From an uncultured Flavobacteriales bacterium (GTDB lineage Bacteria; Bacteroidota; Bacteroidia; Flavobacteriales; Crocinitomicaceae): 64,000 nt of DNA. Numbering within the stretch: the stretch's first letter is position 1; each line of letters opens with the position of its first letter. Where the stretch lies: the NCBI GenBank assembly GCA_946482515.1, contig CAMLRS010000002.1:62001-126000 (forward strand), given 5' to 3'. A program made the position numbers and the translations under genes. Below, piece by piece: positions 63,667-64,000 of the stretch. Below the pieces are notes generated by a model. It was given only the letters and a program-made list of their open reading frames with translations. It did not search any database and was not told the DNA's origin.

Positions 63667-64000
63667 CTAAAAACTCGGCGCGCTGATCGTTCTGTACGTT
63701 TTCATTTGAATTTTCGCGGCTTTCGGGTATTTCACCGTGTAGCCAATCTCGAGGTTGATCGATTGTCCCGGCTGAATAGTCACTTCCCATTTCACTTCGC
63801 CGGTCGAGTTATCGCGCTGGCCGTCGCTGGTTTCTTCTACCGACACGATGATCTCCGTGTTGCGTGAAACCGGGATCTGATCGTATACGTTCACTTTCAC
63901 CGGCTCGCTGCGGTTGTTGCGCAGTACAACGTCGTAGAAATAAGTATCCTTGCGTGTAACACCGCTTACTTTGCTGGTGCTCTTATCGCCTTTCAGCTTG
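63667..64000 (-). CDS. DUF4139 domain protein, C-terminal part (runs off window)
   Basis: The last 110 or so residues of a gene that continues past the window end on the minus strand. It reads STSKVSGVTRKDTYFYDVVLRNNRSEPVKVNVYDQIPVSRN and then ETSDGQRDNSTGEVKWEVTIQPGQSINLEIGYTVKYPK, the end of a DUF4139 (mucoidy-inhibitor-A-like) protein. In full these are secreted, about 500-650 residues, with an N-terminal DUF4140 domain. Function is unknown. Stop codon TAG at 63667-63669. Confidence 0.85.
   Translation of the reverse strand, partial: KLKGDKSTSKVSGVTRKDTYFYDVVLRNNRSEPVKVNVYDQIPVSRNTEIIVSVEETSDGQRDNSTGEVKWEVTIQPGQSINLEIGYTVKYPKAAKIQMKTYRTISAPSF

Noticed and set aside
1..64000. Insertion sequences or prophage
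   Set aside because: No transposase, integrase or phage structural gene is present.

Overview
The window looks like chromosome of a free-living Bacteroidota bacterium, most likely Flavobacteriales and possibly Crocinitomicaceae/Fluviicola-like. The evidence is at least six secreted proteins with type IX secretion (T9SS) C-terminal sorting domains, one giant protein with a gliding-motility-type (type B) C-terminus, lipoproteins and cleaved secreted proteins of Bacteroidota style, and promoter-like TTG-N19-20-TAnnTTTG boxes. The genus is an inference. There is no phage, plasmid, transposase or CRISPR array.

Layout. 1-2.5 kb: a cupin protein, a small DnaJ-like/KTSC gene lying between two copies of the 3' flank of tRNA-Asp(GTC), the tRNA, and a pirin. 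2.6-13.2 kb: large secreted proteins (a 2212-aa mosaic adhesin, an SGNH hydrolase with a PKD domain, an FG-GAP/VCBS repeat protein). 13.4-24.5 kb: ispE, accA, a CxxCH-containing T9SS protein, a DUF4836-like lipoprotein, msrB, a secreted M14 carboxypeptidase, and a DoxX plus subclass B1 metallo-beta-lactamase pair. 24.6-34.1 kb: a ClC channel, a low-GC DUF4365 gene bracketed by inverted repeats, an AlbA_2 protein, and a comEC-rhodanese-DedA-aroE run. 34.5-39.2 kb: a lipoprotein pair, then thrS-infC-rpmI-rplT. 39.5-47.7 kb: a TlpA-like thioredoxin and a 2161-aa adhesin with 22 tandem repeats. 47.7-55.5 kb: a RhlE-type helicase, dnaK, RidA, a DUF58 protein and several secreted proteins of unknown role. 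55.5-57.1 kb: asnA with an unusual leader. 57.2-63.4 kb: a TetR-TolC-MFP-RND efflux operon. The window ends inside a DUF4139 gene.

The most interesting signal is upstream of asnA (ammonia-dependent asparagine synthetase). Two very short ORFs rich in Asn codons occur in series, each with a strong intrinsic terminator: the first terminator follows its ORF, the second lies inside the 3' part of the second ORF. Upstream segments can pair with the terminator hairpins. This reads as a tandem asparagine-responsive attenuator, with the second leader ORF overlapping the asnA start as ATGA.

Other points worth a look are two families of dispersed intergenic repeats (a C-rich palindromic family and a MITE-like element ending in ACCACAAAG), the repeat-bounded DUF4365 and DnaJ/KTSC cassettes, higher-order repeats in the 2161-aa adhesin, structured spacers in infC-rpmI-rplT, and a palindrome shared by the asnA leader and the tetR promoter. 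No similarity search was possible. Family calls rest on motifs read by eye.
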